From the NCBI RefSeq assembly GCF_008271465.1, contig NZ_VMDU01000007.1:56630-120629 (forward strand): a stretch of 64,000 nucleotides of DNA, written 5' to 3'. Shown in pieces: positions 7,632 to 19,002 of the stretch (positions within the stretch are counted from its first letter, which is position 1; the number at the start of each line of letters is the position of its first letter). This DNA is from Tabrizicola flagellatus. GTDB taxonomy: Bacteria > Pseudomonadota > Alphaproteobacteria > Rhodobacterales > Rhodobacteraceae. Position numbers and translations under genes: made by a program. Below the pieces are notes generated by a model that did not search any database, was not told the origin of the DNA, and was given only the letters and a program-made list of their open reading frames with translations.

Positions 7632-8242
7632 GTCAGGACCCGGGGTCCGTGCGGGGTGGAGAAGGTCGCGCGCAGGCCGGGGCAGGGGCCGCGCTCGACC
7701 ACGACGCGGGGATCGGACAGGCCGGCCAGCGCGGCGCGCAGGGCATCGGCCTCGGGGTGGGTGATCTCCAGCCCGGTCAGGCGGATGCCATGGTCGCGCA
7801 ATGTGCGCGCGGGGTGCAGGTCGCCCTGCCACTGGATCAGCGCGGGGTGGCAGCCGTCAAAGGGAAGCCGGCCCGAAGCCGGCACGGCAAAGCGCCAGCG
7901 GTAGTCGCCGCGCTGAAGCTCGGTCGCGGTTCCAGTGCCGGGCGGGGCCTTGGCCAGGGCCGCGTCGAGGTCGTCCGTGCGGCAGATCCAGTTGGTGAGG
8001 CGCGGCGGCCCGCGAAAGCGGTCGAGGTCGAACCAGCGCGGATGGCCCGGTTTCGGCGCGGCCGGGTCGATGGCGATGACCTCGAGGTAGAGATCGCCCA
8101 GCGACAGGAGCCGGTTGTGCGTGCCCATGTGCGGATGCTTGCCGCCCCCCGCCAGCGGCACGCCGAGCGCCTGCTCGACCCAGGCCGCGCCTTCCTCGAG
8201 CGAGGCGGCCGAAACGGCGAGGTGATCCAGCGCCAGCATCAT
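7628..8242 (-). CDS. VOC-family (glyoxalase-like) protein
   Basis: The 204-residue protein starts MMLALDHLAVSAASLEEGAAWVEQALGV, the classic VOC opening with a metal-type His in LDHLAV. It continues with HMGTHNRLLSLGDLYLEVIAID, which supplies a second His and Glu, and a divergent second half (THPEADALRAALAGL). It resembles the Glyoxalase_3-type proteins found beside GNAT genes in Rhodobacterales. It overlaps both neighbours by four bases and so forms a coupled ppx-VOC-GNAT unit. Function is unknown. Confidence 0.75.
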   Translation of the reverse strand: MMLALDHLAVSAASLEEGAAWVEQALGVPLAGGGKHPHMGTHNRLLSLGDLYLEVIAIDPAAPKPGHPRWFDLDRFRGPPRLTNWICRTDDLDAALAKAPPGTGTATELQRGDYRWRFAVPASGRLPFDGCHPALIQWQGDLHPARTLRDHGIRLTGLEITHPEADALRAALAGLSDPRVVVERGPCPGLRATFSTPHGPRVLT

Positions 8243-9807
8243 TCCGCGTCCTTCAGCTCGACCTTGGTCTGCGCCTTCAGGGCCAGGGCCAGCGCGGCAA
8301 AGCGGGCCTGCGCGACCTCGCCGAAGAGGCTGACGCCGTCCTCGGTGAGCGCGAGGGTCAGCACGCGCTTCTTCGGATTCCAGCGCAGGGCACCCGCCTT
8401 GGACGGGTCCCCGATCGAGAACATGGCCCCGAAGCGCATCGCCTTGCCCAGGGCCTCGGCCTCCTGGATGTCGGTTTCCGGCAGCAGGCGGAACAGGGGT
8501 TCCATCCGGCTGCCTGCGCGGCTGTTCTTGTAGCGGTGGAGGAGTGCCAGGCCCAGGAATACCCGGCCGGGGTGGTCGAGCCCGCCAAGGTTCGCCCGGG
8601 TGGCGTTGTCGAAGCAGGCCTCGGCCCGGTAGTCGGGGTGCGCACGCCAGGTCGTGTCGTGCAAGAGGCAGGCGGCCTTGATCAGCCGGAGCCTTTCCGG
8701 GGGCGCGCCCTTGAACAGGGGTTCGAGGAAGACAAAGAGCTTCTTGCCGAAGCCGGGGATGCGGGCCTGCGTCAGCTCGGTGACCCGCGCCGCCTCGATC
8801 AGCGGGTCGCGGGCCCGCAGCCGCTCGGGCATCTGTTCGTAAAGCAGCCCCTCGCGGATGCCGTAGGCCGAAACGTCGATTTCCGAGGGCTTCAGGACGC
8901 GGATGATCTCGCGCAGGACCTCGCAGGCCAGGGGCACGAGCTCCATCCGCTCGGCGCTGGTGCCGGTGCGGCCGCGCAGGGCGGACAGGTCGGTGGTGGC
9001 CAGCCAGTCGAGCGTGGCCAGAAGGCCGTCCGGGGTCATGCGGTATTCGTGCAGGACGGTCAGCGGGTAGTTGCGGCGTTCCATGTCAAGCCGCGCGATG
9101 ACGCGCCAGCTGCCGCCGACAAGGTAGATGCGGTCGCCGCTGGGTTTCAGATCCTTGCTCGCGGCCTCGAGGATCGCGTCGATATGCGCCTTGCGCTTCT
9201 TCGCGTCACCCGAAACCTGTTGCAGCCGGAACGGACCAAGGGGGGTCGAGACCCGCTTGCCGACCTTGCCGTCGCCGATCCGGGCCAGTTCCATCGAGTT
9301 GCCGCCGATGTCGCAGACGATCCCCTTGGCGTCGGGCCAGCCCAGAAGCACACCCTGCGCCGACAGCCGCGCCTCCTCGGCCCCGTCGATGACGTGGAGC
9401 CTGAGGCCGGTCTCGCGCAAGACTTCGGCCTGGAATTCGGGGCCGTCCTCGGCCTCGCGCGTGGCTGCGGTGGCGACCACGGTGAAGGGCGAGATGTCCA
9501 TGCCCTTCGCCAGAAGGGCGAAGCGCTTCAACGCGGCCAGTGCCCGTTTCTTGCCCTCGGGATGCAGCCGCCCGGTCTGGGCGAGACCCTTGCCCAGCCC
9601 GCACATGATCTTCTCGTTGTAGAAATAGGCCGGGCTGCGTGCCGCACCGTCGAAGACGACCATCCGGACCGAGTTCGAGCCGACATCCACGACACCGACC
9701 CGCGACAGGGCGCGGGCGGACGGATCATCGAAGAGCGGCTTGCCAAAGGGCCCCCAGTCGCCCGCGTCTTCTTCGTCAGTATCGGGGGCGGGTCCGTCTG
9801 CGGCCAT
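8239..9807 (-). CDS. ppx: Ppx/GppA exopolyphosphatase / pppGpp phosphohydrolase family protein
   Basis: The 522-residue enzyme has the sugar kinase/actin-like fold: phosphate-1 loop GVVDVGSNSVRMVVFDG, VVATAATREAEDG, and phosphate-2 loop GIVCDIGGNSMELARIG. A long C-terminal HD-like helical half (ACLLHDTTWRAHPDY, LGLALLHRYKNS) follows. It hydrolyses polyphosphate or pppGpp; the two activities cannot be separated by eye. The ATG at 9807 has GGAGGA eight bases upstream, better than the upstream frame start at 9903. The first 45 residues are acidic and probably disordered. It is first in the ppx-VOC-GNAT overlapping set. Confidence 0.85.
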   Translation of the reverse strand: MAADGPAPDTDEEDAGDWGPFGKPLFDDPSARALSRVGVVDVGSNSVRMVVFDGAARSPAYFYNEKIMCGLGKGLAQTGRLHPEGKKRALAALKRFALLAKGMDISPFTVVATAATREAEDGPEFQAEVLRETGLRLHVIDGAEEARLSAQGVLLGWPDAKGIVCDIGGNSMELARIGDGKVGKRVSTPLGPFRLQQVSGDAKKRKAHIDAILEAASKDLKPSGDRIYLVGGSWRVIARLDMERRNYPLTVLHEYRMTPDGLLATLDWLATTDLSALRGRTGTSAERMELVPLACEVLREIIRVLKPSEIDVSAYGIREGLLYEQMPERLRARDPLIEAARVTELTQARIPGFGKKLFVFLEPLFKGAPPERLRLIKAACLLHDTTWRAHPDYRAEACFDNATRANLGGLDHPGRVFLGLALLHRYKNSRAGSRMEPLFRLLPETDIQEAEALGKAMRFGAMFSIGDPSKAGALRWNPKKRVLTLALTEDGVSLFGEVAQARFAALALALKAQTKVELKDAE

Positions 9808-9939
9808 GGAAGAATCCTCCGGGTCGTGCGTCGGCATGGTGGCGGGGTGACGGGATGCGGTCAACCGGCCGGGGGCCGCAAACCTCTTCGAAGAGTTCTG
9901 CAAATTCCTTCCAAGGAAACTGGAGCCCCGTGCGCGGCC

Positions 9940-10158
9940 CTAGCGCTTCTTCGGCTTGGGCGCCGGCCGGTCGCCCATCGCCCGTGCGGCCTCGGCGGCG
10001 GCGCGCAGTTCCTCCGCGATCTCCTCGGCCTCCTCGGGGTCGAAGTCGAGCGGCAGTTCGATGCCGCCCTCGGCCTCGATGTAGATGCGGACCATGCCCG
10101 CGTCGGTGGGGCCGATCTGCAGGTTGGCTGCGATGTCGCTGGGGGAATTGATGCCCAT
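9940..10158 (-). CDS. Small conserved protein (DUF6324-like)
   Basis: A 72-residue protein: MGINSPSDIAANLQIGPTDA, a beta-rich middle (MVRIYIEAEGGIELPLDFD), an acidic helix (PEEAEEIAEELRAAAEAARA) and a basic tail ending KPKKR. I recognise it as one of the short conserved proteins found across Rhodobacteraceae, probably DUF6324. No function is known. It stands alone between ppx and tRNA-His. Confidence 0.7.
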   Translation of the reverse strand: MGINSPSDIAANLQIGPTDAGMVRIYIEAEGGIELPLDFDPEEAEEIAEELRAAAEAARAMGDRPAPKPKKR

Positions 10159-10293
10159 GGGAATGCTCCGGCTTTGCCGGACGGGTAGCGGCAGGCGCCG
10201 CGGGGTGCAAGGGAAACCTTGTGCGGCCCGCTTCAGGGGGACAGGATTCGCGCTTGCATTCGGGGGTCGGCGGGGCTAAATCGCGCCCCGAGT

Positions 10294-10370
10294 GCCGCCT
10301 TAGCTCAGTTGGTTAGAGCACCAGATTGTGGATCTGGGGGTCCCCCGTTCGAGCCGGGGAGGCGGTACCA
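10294..10370 (+). tRNA. tRNA-His (anticodon GTG)
   Basis: A full cloverleaf with encoded CCA: acceptor GCCGCCT/AGGCGGT (G1-U72 wobble), D stem GCTC/GAGC, anticodon stem CCAGA/TCTGG with loop TTGTGGA (GTG at 34-36), variable GGGTC, T stem CCCCG/CGGGG with loop TTCGAGC, discriminator A73. Base 10293, which would be position -1, is T, so the usual G-1 is not encoded, as in other alphaproteobacteria. Confidence 0.97.
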
Positions 10371-10562
10371 TCGAACTCCGAGCTGTGATCGGCAAGGCCT
10401 GCCCGGCAATGAGGCAGGCATATGCGGGTATCCGTCGGCTCGACCACGAGTGCCCCCCCGCGCTGCGCTTGCCAAGCGTAGATGACTCCGCACTATTGCT
10501 TTGCCGGACGTCTGATACCTGTCTAGTTGTAATCGGGCGTCCTAATAATCCGAGGTGACCGC
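10371..10562. other. Gene-free gap after tRNA-His with lower GC than its surroundings
   Basis: 192 bases with no convincing reading frame. The second half (about 10480-10560) is clearly less GC-rich than the rest of the window. A strong AGGTGA ribosome site at 10553-10558 serves the next gene. I see no copy of the tRNA 3' end that would mark an attachment site. Confidence 0.6.
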
Positions 10563-12251
10563 TTGTCGGAAGGCGACCGCAAATCCGGGAATCGCAGGCC
10601 CTCGGTTGGATTGGGTGCGTGGATGTTCCGGCGGGTCAGCGTCGGTGGACTGGTTGCGGGCGCCGTTCTGGCCTGCCTGTCTTTGACGCCCTCCATGGTT
10701 CCGCGCCAGCCGGAATTGCAGGGCGTCCTGTCCGGCGTCGTGTTCGCCTTCGGCTACGGGGTCTGGTCCTTGCTGCGCGGCCTGATCGGTTGGCTCTGGG
10801 CCGGATTTCCCGTATGGCCGGTTCCCCGTTGGCTTCCCCGTGCAACCCTTGCGGCCAGCGCCGCCGTTTCGATCTGGTGCCTCTGGCGCAGTGCCGTCTG
10901 GCAGAATTCGATCCGCAGCCTGTGGGGTCTTTCCGATGTCGACTCGGTCGCGCCGTTCACGGTGGCCGGCATTGCGGCGGTGGTCTTTCTGATTTCTCTG
11001 ATGGTGGCGCGCGTGTTCGCTGTCGTGTTCCGGCGCTGGAGCCGGAAGGGCAAGCACTTTCTTCCGCCCAGACTGGCCAACCTTGTCGGGCTGGCGGTCG
11101 CTTTCGCGCTGCTCGCCGCGCTGGTGGACGGGGTCCTGTTCCGCTCGGTGCTGCGCGGCGCCGACCGGTCGGCGCAGATTGCCGACGCGCTCATTCCCCC
11201 GGATGTCAGCCCGCCCGACGATCCGCTCAAGTCCGGCAGCGCGGCCTCGCTGGTGGCGTGGGAGGATCTGGGGCGCTGGGGGCGAAGCTTTGTCACGTCC
11301 GGGCCGGGTGAGAAGGAGATTGCCGCATTCTGGAACGCCCCGGCAAGGCCGCCGATCCGGGTCTATGTCGGTCTCAACGCGGCCGAAACGGCAGAGGAGC
11401 GTGCGGCCCTGGCCATGGCTGAACTGGAGCGCGTCGGAGGGTTCGAGCGCGCGGTGCTGGTGATTGCGATGCCCACCGGGTCCGGCTGGCTGGATCCCGG
11501 CGCCATGGACACGCTGGACTACATCACGCGGGGCGATGTCGCCACGGTGGCGGTCCAGTACAGCTATCTGCCAAGTCCGGTGTCGGTTGCGGTCGATCCG
11601 ACGCATGGCATCGCCGAGGCGCAGGCGCTGTTCGATCTGGTCTACCGGCGCTGGACGGCCATGCCGAAGGACAGGCGCCCCCGGCTCTACCTGCACGGGC
11701 TGAGCCTTGGAGCCTTCCTGTCGCAGGAAACCCTGCCGCTTCTCGATGTGCTGGGCGACATGCCGAACGGAGCCATGTGGGCCGGATCGCCGTTTCTGAG
11801 CGATTTCTGGCGCATGGTGGTCGATCGCAGACAGGACGGCAGTCCGGCATGGCGGCCGCAGTTCGGCAACGGATCCCTGATCCGGGCCGACAACCAGGAC
11901 GCCAGATTCGCATCCGCGACGGCCGACTGGGGGCCGATGCGGCTGGTGTTCCTGCAATACGGCAGCGATCCCATCGTGTTCTTCGACTGGTCGCTTGCCT
12001 GGCGGCAGCCGGACTGGCTTGGTGCCACCCGCGCGCCGGACGTGTCTCCGATGATGCGATGGGTGCCCGTCGTCACCATGCTGCAGGTAGGGGTCGACAT
12101 GGCGGTCGCGGTCGGCACCCTGGGATACGGGCACGACTACGCCGCGCGGCACTACATTCCCGCCTGGGCCGCTGCCCTGAACCCGGACGGCTGGAACGCC
12201 GAGACGGAAGCCCGGCTGATCGCCCATCTGCGGGATCTCACGCCGCGCTAG
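10563..12251 (+). CDS. Membrane alpha/beta-hydrolase family protein (Abhydrolase_9 type)
   Basis: A 562-residue protein starts at a TTG preceded by AGGTGA with five-base spacing. The N-terminal third has several hydrophobic segments (about 20-60, 75-105, 130-160, 185-210), as in the Abhydrolase_9_N membrane domain. The C-terminal part is an alpha/beta hydrolase with the nucleophile elbow LYLHGLSLGAFLSQE and a conserved region around AVQYSYLPSPVSVAVD. Substrates of this family are unknown. The protein lies directly downstream of tRNA-His, faces the GlxA-type regulator gene in the same direction, and its DNA looks less GC-biased at codon third positions than its neighbours, which hints at a separate history. 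Start at 10563 versus 10623 is not certain. Confidence 0.75.
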   Translation: MSEGDRKSGNRRPSVGLGAWMFRRVSVGGLVAGAVLACLSLTPSMVPRQPELQGVLSGVVFAFGYGVWSLLRGLIGWLWAGFPVWPVPRWLPRATLAASAAVSIWCLWRSAVWQNSIRSLWGLSDVDSVAPFTVAGIAAVVFLISLMVARVFAVVFRRWSRKGKHFLPPRLANLVGLAVAFALLAALVDGVLFRSVLRGADRSAQIADALIPPDVSPPDDPLKSGSAASLVAWEDLGRWGRSFVTSGPGEKEIAAFWNAPARPPIRVYVGLNAAETAEERAALAMAELERVGGFERAVLVIAMPTGSGWLDPGAMDTLDYITRGDVATVAVQYSYLPSPVSVAVDPTHGIAEAQALFDLVYRRWTAMPKDRRPRLYLHGLSLGAFLSQETLPLLDVLGDMPNGAMWAGSPFLSDFWRMVVDRRQDGSPAWRPQFGNGSLIRADNQDARFASATADWGPMRLVFLQYGSDPIVFFDWSLAWRQPDWLGATRAPDVSPMMRWVPVVTMLQVGVDMAVAVGTLGYGHDYAARHYIPAWAAALNPDGWNAETEARLIAHLRDLTPR

Positions 12252-12337
12252 GCGGAGCCGCAGCAGCAGGGTCATGGCTGCCGCCGCCTCGTGATTGCGG
12301 GAATTGACAAGGTGCCGTCCCCTCAGCAGAAGCGGAG

Positions 12338-13393
12338 ATGTCGCAGCCTTCCCGACCTGGGGTGTTCCCCGTGACCCGCACTGTCCCCGACCGATCCTTC
12401 GCCCAGGCCCGTGCCGTCATCCCGCGCGGGGTGGCGCATGTGCGGCTGGAAGAAGGGCCCGTGGTCACCCGCGACTTCGCCTTCCTCGTCCTGCCGCGCT
12501 TTACCCTTCTGGCCTTCAGTTCCGCCATCGAACCCCTGCGCATCGCCAACCAGCTGACGCAGCAGCCTCTCTACCGCTACCGGCTGGTCAGCATGGACGG
12601 GGCGCCGGTCGAAAGTTCCTCGGGCGTGCGGGTCGAGGTCGATCAGGGGCTGGAGCCGCTGCCCCGCGAGACCACGGCGATCGTCTGCTCGGGCACCGAT
12701 GCCAGCGATGCGGCGGACAAGCGCGTGCTGGCCTGGCTGCGCGACCATGCCCGGCGCGGCGGGGGGCTCGGGGCGGTCTGCACCGGCGCCTATACCCTGG
12801 CCCGCGCGGGGCTGCTGGGCGAGGACACGCCGGCCGTCCACTGGGAAAATCGCCCCGCCTTCCGCGAATTGTTCGATGTCGAGCCGCTGGAGCAGATCTA
12901 CGTCATCGGGCGCAAGCTTTTCTCCTGCGCGGGCGGCGAGGCGGCCGTGGACCTGATGCTCGCGCTGATCGCGCGCGATCACGGGCAGAAGCTGGCCGAT
13001 GCGGTGGCCGAGATGTGCCTGCACTCGCGCCGCCGCGAGGCCAGCGCCACGCAGAAGAAGGTCTATCCCGCGCCGATGCTGGCGCGCCATCCCGCCGTGG
13101 CGCGGGTGATCGCCGCGATGCAGGCGAACATTGCCACGCCGCTGGACCGCGACGAGCTGGCCGCCGTCTTCGGCCGCTCGCCCCGGCACCTGGAGCGGAT
13201 ATTCCAGCAGGTCGTGCAGGAGACGCCGAAAAGCTACTACCTCGGCCTGCGGCTGCAGGAGGCGCGGAACCTGCTGTCCGACACCACGCTCTCGATCCTC
13301 GAAATCGCGCTGGCAACCGGCTTCAACTCGCGGTCCAGCTTCTCCAAGGCCTACAAGAAGCGCTTCGGGCAAAGCCCCGCCCGGACGCGCTAG
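12338..13393 (+). CDS. GlxA-family transcriptional regulator (DJ-1/PfpI domain plus AraC-type DNA-binding domain)
   Basis: The 351-residue regulator has an N-terminal DJ-1/PfpI-like domain from about residue 45 (FAFLVLPRFTLLAFSSAIEP, LGAVCTGAYTLARAGLL with the elbow Cys) and a C-terminal AraC/XylS double HTH (ATPLDRDELAAVFGRSPRHLERIFQ, LSILEIALATGFNSRSSFSK). This architecture matches GbdR/CdhR-type activators of betaine and carnitine metabolism, but no such target gene lies next to it. The start at 12338 has a weak GCGGAG just before it; a GTG at 12371 is possible. Confidence 0.85.
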   Translation: MSQPSRPGVFPVTRTVPDRSFAQARAVIPRGVAHVRLEEGPVVTRDFAFLVLPRFTLLAFSSAIEPLRIANQLTQQPLYRYRLVSMDGAPVESSSGVRVEVDQGLEPLPRETTAIVCSGTDASDAADKRVLAWLRDHARRGGGLGAVCTGAYTLARAGLLGEDTPAVHWENRPAFRELFDVEPLEQIYVIGRKLFSCAGGEAAVDLMLALIARDHGQKLADAVAEMCLHSRRREASATQKKVYPAPMLARHPAVARVIAAMQANIATPLDRDELAAVFGRSPRHLERIFQQVVQETPKSYYLGLRLQEARNLLSDTTLSILEIALATGFNSRSSFSKAYKKRFGQSPARTR

Positions 13394-13477
13394 GACGCGG
13401 GGCGCACGGGCTTCACCCTGCCCCATGGCGCGGCTAAGGTGCCCGCCCCGCACTGCCCCTGCCTGACGAGGATTCGC

Positions 13478-15774
<2,297 letters not shown>

Positions 15775-15778
<4 letters not shown>

Positions 15779-16581
15779 GCCTCGGCGGGCTCGGGCAGCG
15801 TGACCAGCCGGTCCCAGAGCGCGCGCAGCTGGTCGGGCGCATCGGGCAGGGCGAAGGTCCGGGTCAGGACCTGGCGGAAATCCTCGTAGCCCTCGATCCG
15901 GCGCGTGCCATCGCCCTGGGTCAGGCGCAGGTTCATCAGCCCGGCCCGCGCGCCATCGGCGATGCGGAACAGCATCAGGTTGGCCGGGAAGGGCGAGCGG
16001 TCCGACAGGGCGCAGATCCGGTTGGCGGCCTCGATCTCTCCCCTGGCCGGGGGCTGGCGGTCGAAGCCGTATAGGGCGAACCAACCGGAATCGGTCTCGC
16101 GTTCCAGCACCCATTCGCCCGAGCCGGGTTCGGGGCGCAGGCGGAAGGCGCCAAGCGCGGTTTCCACCCGTTCGGACCGGTGCAGCCGCAGGGGCTGGTC
16201 GGGACCGGGGCCGCCGAAGCCGGTGTCGGCCAGGTAATCCTCCCCGTCCAGCCGCACGAGCCAGGCCAGATGCGCCCGCGGCCCGCCGACCGGGGCACCC
16301 ATGCGCACCCGGCCGAGGATCGGCTGCGCCGTGTAGCCAAGCGCCGCCAGCGCCGCGCCGAACAGCGCGTTGAGTTCCAGGCAGTAGCCGCCGCGACGGT
16401 CGAGCACCAGCTTCCTCCACAGCGCATCCGGCGCAAGGTCGGGCAGGCGGCCAAGGAAGGGGTCGGTGTTCTCGAAGGGAATGGCGGCCATCTGCGCGCG
16501 TTGCAGGGCGGCCAGGGCGGCAAGGCCCGGGGCCCCGGCGCGGTGGCCGATGCGTGAGAGATAGGCGTCAAGGTCGAACAT
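15775..16581 (-). CDS. nat: Arylamine N-acetyltransferase
   Basis: The 268-residue enzyme has the NAT catalytic triad: C67 in [11 protein letters not shown]104 in PRAHLAWLV and D119 in YLADTGFGG, at positions close to the usual 69/107/122. It transfers acetyl from acetyl-CoA to arylamines and hydrazines through the cysteine. The ATG at 16581 begins [12 protein letters not shown], the normal N-terminus of bacterial NATs, so the longer upstream frame is discarded. It is divergent from a LysR gene 102 bases away, a plausible regulator pair, and convergent with tex, with a four-base overlap. Confidence 0.9.
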
Positions 16582-16683
16582 GTCGGGCTCCGTGGATTGG
16601 ACGGCGTCGGGATGCCGGATTGACCGGCACGGGTCCATCCGCGATAGTGCAGGGGTCCATCCGTTTTCGCATGGCTGGCCGCG

Positions 16684-17511
16684 ATGTCCGACCCCGACTG
16701 GAACCAGGCGCGCTGGGTGCTGGCTGTGCACGAGGCCGGCAGCCTGTCGGCGGCGGCGCGGGTGTTGGGGGTCAGCCAGTCCACCATGTCGCGCCGGATC
16801 GCGGCGGTGCAGGCCGGGGGGCGGCCGGTGTTCGGCCCCGACGGCGGCCTGACCCCGCGCGGCGCGGCGCTGGTGGCCGCCGCCCGCCAGATGGCCCGCG
16901 CCTTCGCCCGGACCGAGGCGCTGCCCGCGCCGCTGCGCATCGCCAGCTGCGAGGTGACCGCGCGGCTGTTCCTGGCCGATGCCCTGCCGGAATGGTCCGC
17001 GGCGCGGGGCCAGCCGGCAGACCATTCGGTGCATGACGATCTCTTCACCCTGCCGCGGTCGAGCTATGACGTGCTGGTCTCGCCCTTCGAGACCCCGCCC
17101 CAAGGCACGGCGGGAGAGCGGATCGGCCAGCTCGACTGTGCGCTTTTCGCCGCGCCGGACTATCTGCGCCGGCACCCGGTCGCCGGAAGCCTGGCCGGGC
17201 ATCGGGTGATCGTCGCCTCGGGCTCGCTGGCGAGGGTGCCGGCCTATGCCTGGCTTGCCGCGCAGGGCGGGACGGTGGCGCTGATGTCCTCAAGCCCGCT
17301 GGCGATGCTGGAGGCCTGCGCGCGCGGGCAGGGGGTGGCGCTGTTGCCGGAAAGGCTGGCGGACGGGCGGGTGCGGCGGCTGGATCTGCCGGTGCCCGAG
17401 GTGACGCCGGTCTGGCTGCTGGCCGACCGGGACGAGGCGAGCCATCCGCGCATCGCCCCGTTCCTGCGCTGGGCAAGGGCCCATTTCCGCAAGGCGCGGC
17501 AGTTGGCCTGA
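16684..17511 (+). CDS. LysR-family transcriptional regulator (shortened form)
   Basis: A 275-residue protein begins MSDPDWNQARWVLAVHEAGS, then SLSAAARVLGVSQSTMSRRIAAVQ, a good LysR HTH. The segment after the recognition helix, normally LExxLGxxLF, is altered and a few residues shorter (AGGRPVFGPDGGLTPRGAAL). The effector domain is recognisable (VIVASGSLARVPAYAWLAAQ, LGMLEACARGQGVALLPE-like). It is divergent from nat and may control it. Total length is 20-30 residues under the family norm, from a compressed wing and linker. It could be a normal subfamily member. Confidence 0.8.
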   Translation: MSDPDWNQARWVLAVHEAGSLSAAARVLGVSQSTMSRRIAAVQAGGRPVFGPDGGLTPRGAALVAAARQMARAFARTEALPAPLRIASCEVTARLFLADALPEWSAARGQPADHSVHDDLFTLPRSSYDVLVSPFETPPQGTAGERIGQLDCALFAAPDYLRRHPVAGSLAGHRVIVASGSLARVPAYAWLAAQGGTVALMSSSPLAMLEACARGQGVALLPERLADGRVRRLDLPVPEVTPVWLLADRDEASHPRIAPFLRWARAHFRKARQLA

Positions 17512-17529
17512 GCGGATCGTCCCTGCCGG

Positions 17530-18951
17530 TCAGGCCGCCGCGCCGCCGACCGTGAGGCCCTGGATCAGCAGCGTCGGCTGGCCCACGCCCACCGGCACCC
17601 ATTGCCCGGCCTTGCCGCAGTTGCCGATGCCCGGATCGAGTTGCAGGTCGTTGCCGATGGCGCGGATGCCCTTCAGCGCGGTCGCCCCGTCCCCGATCAG
17701 GGTGGCGCCCTTCACCGCCTCGCCCACCACGCCGTTGCGCACCCGGTAGGCCTCGGTGCAGCTGAACACGAACTTGCCGGAGGTGATGTCCACCTGCCCG
17801 CCGCCGAAGCCCACGGCATAGATGCCGTCCTTCAGGCTGGCGACGATGCCTGCCGGATCGTCCTGGCCGGCCAGCATGTAGGTGTTGGTCATCCGCGGCA
17901 TCGGGATATGCGCAAAACTTTCGCGCCGGCCGTTGCCGGTGGGGGCCACCCCCATCAGCCGGGCATTCTGACGGTCCTGCATGTAGCCCACCAGAACCCC
18001 GTCCTCGATCAGCACGTTGCGCCCCGAGGGCGTGCCCTCGTCGTCGATGGTGATCGAGCCGCGACGGTCGGGGATCGTTCCGTCATCGAGGACAGTCACC
18101 CCCTTCGAGGCGATCTGTTTCCCCATCAGCCCGGAAAACGCCGAGGTTTCCTTGCGGTTGAAGTCGCCTTCCAGACCATGCCCGATGGCCTCGTGCAGAA
18201 GGATCCCGGGCCAGCCGGGGCCGAGCACCACATCCATAACCCCCGCCGGGGCCTCGACCGCGCCGAGGTTGACACGCGCGATGCGCAGGGCTTCCTCGAT
18301 CATCGGCTTCCAGGTCTCGGGTGCCATCAGCTGCGCCAGGCCGTGCCGCCCGCCCTTGCCCATGCCGCCGGTCTCGCGCCGGCCGTTCTCTTCAAGGATG
18401 ACGCTGACGTTCAGCCGCGCCATCGGGCGGATGTCGGCCAGACGGGTTCCCTCGGGGCGCAGGATCTCGACCTCCTGCAGGCTGGCGGACAGCGTGGCCG
18501 AGACCTGCACCACGCGGGGGTCGAGGGCACGCGCCCAGGCGTCGATCTCGCGCAGGGTGTCGATCTTGACCGGGAAGGTCGCCTCGGCCATCGGATCCTC
18601 GGCACGGTAGAGTCGGGTGTTGGTGCCGCGCGGCGGAGCGGCCAGGGTGCCGCCGCCCGTCCCCACGGCGAGGCGCGCGGTTTCCGAGGCGCGGCGCAGC
18701 GCGGTCTCGCTGATCTCGGTCGAATGGGCGTAGCCCGCGACCTCGCCGCGCACGGCGCGCAGGCCGAAGCCCTGCGAGGCGTCATAGGTCGCCTGGCGGA
18801 TGCGACCGTCATCCAGAACGATGGTTTCCGCCCGGCGGCGTTCCAGGAACAGTTCGCCATCGTCCGCGCCCGCGGTCGCCGCGCGGAGGGTGGCGAGGGC
18901 GGCTCCCTCGTCGAGATGGGTGTCGAAGGGACGGAAAGGGGCTTCGGTCAT
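17530..18951 (-). CDS. tldD: Metalloprotease TldD
   Basis: The 473-residue protein has the zinc motif HEAIGH (H253-H258), and ARLNVSVILEENGRRETGG, GSITIDDEGTPS, IPMPRMTNTYML and the C-terminal IGNCGKAGQWVPVGVGQP, all hallmarks of TldD. With TldE/PmbA it forms a protease that unfolds and degrades peptides and matures RiPPs such as microcin B17. The partner gene pmbA is not in this window. Length and both termini are typical. It is preceded on its strand by a hydrolase gene 51 bases away. Confidence 0.95.
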   Translation of the reverse strand: MTEAPFRPFDTHLDEGAALATLRAATAGADDGELFLERRRAETIVLDDGRIRQATYDASQGFGLRAVRGEVAGYAHSTEISETALRRASETARLAVGTGGGTLAAPPRGTNTRLYRAEDPMAEATFPVKIDTLREIDAWARALDPRVVQVSATLSASLQEVEILRPEGTRLADIRPMARLNVSVILEENGRRETGGMGKGGRHGLAQLMAPETWKPMIEEALRIARVNLGAVEAPAGVMDVVLGPGWPGILLHEAIGHGLEGDFNRKETSAFSGLMGKQIASKGVTVLDDGTIPDRRGSITIDDEGTPSGRNVLIEDGVLVGYMQDRQNARLMGVAPTGNGRRESFAHIPMPRMTNTYMLAGQDDPAGIVASLKDGIYAVGFGGGQVDITSGKFVFSCTEAYRVRNGVVGEAVKGATLIGDGATALKGIRAIGNDLQLDPGIGNCGKAGQWVPVGVGQPTLLIQGLTVGGAAA

Positions 18952-19002
18952 CGGGGGCCTCGTGCGCTGAGGCCCCAGAGATGGGCCGACGCGCGGGCAG
19001 GG

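Noticed and set aside
10294..10562. Integrative element att site in tRNA-His
   Set aside because: No duplicate of the tRNA 3' end and no integrase gene found within the window.
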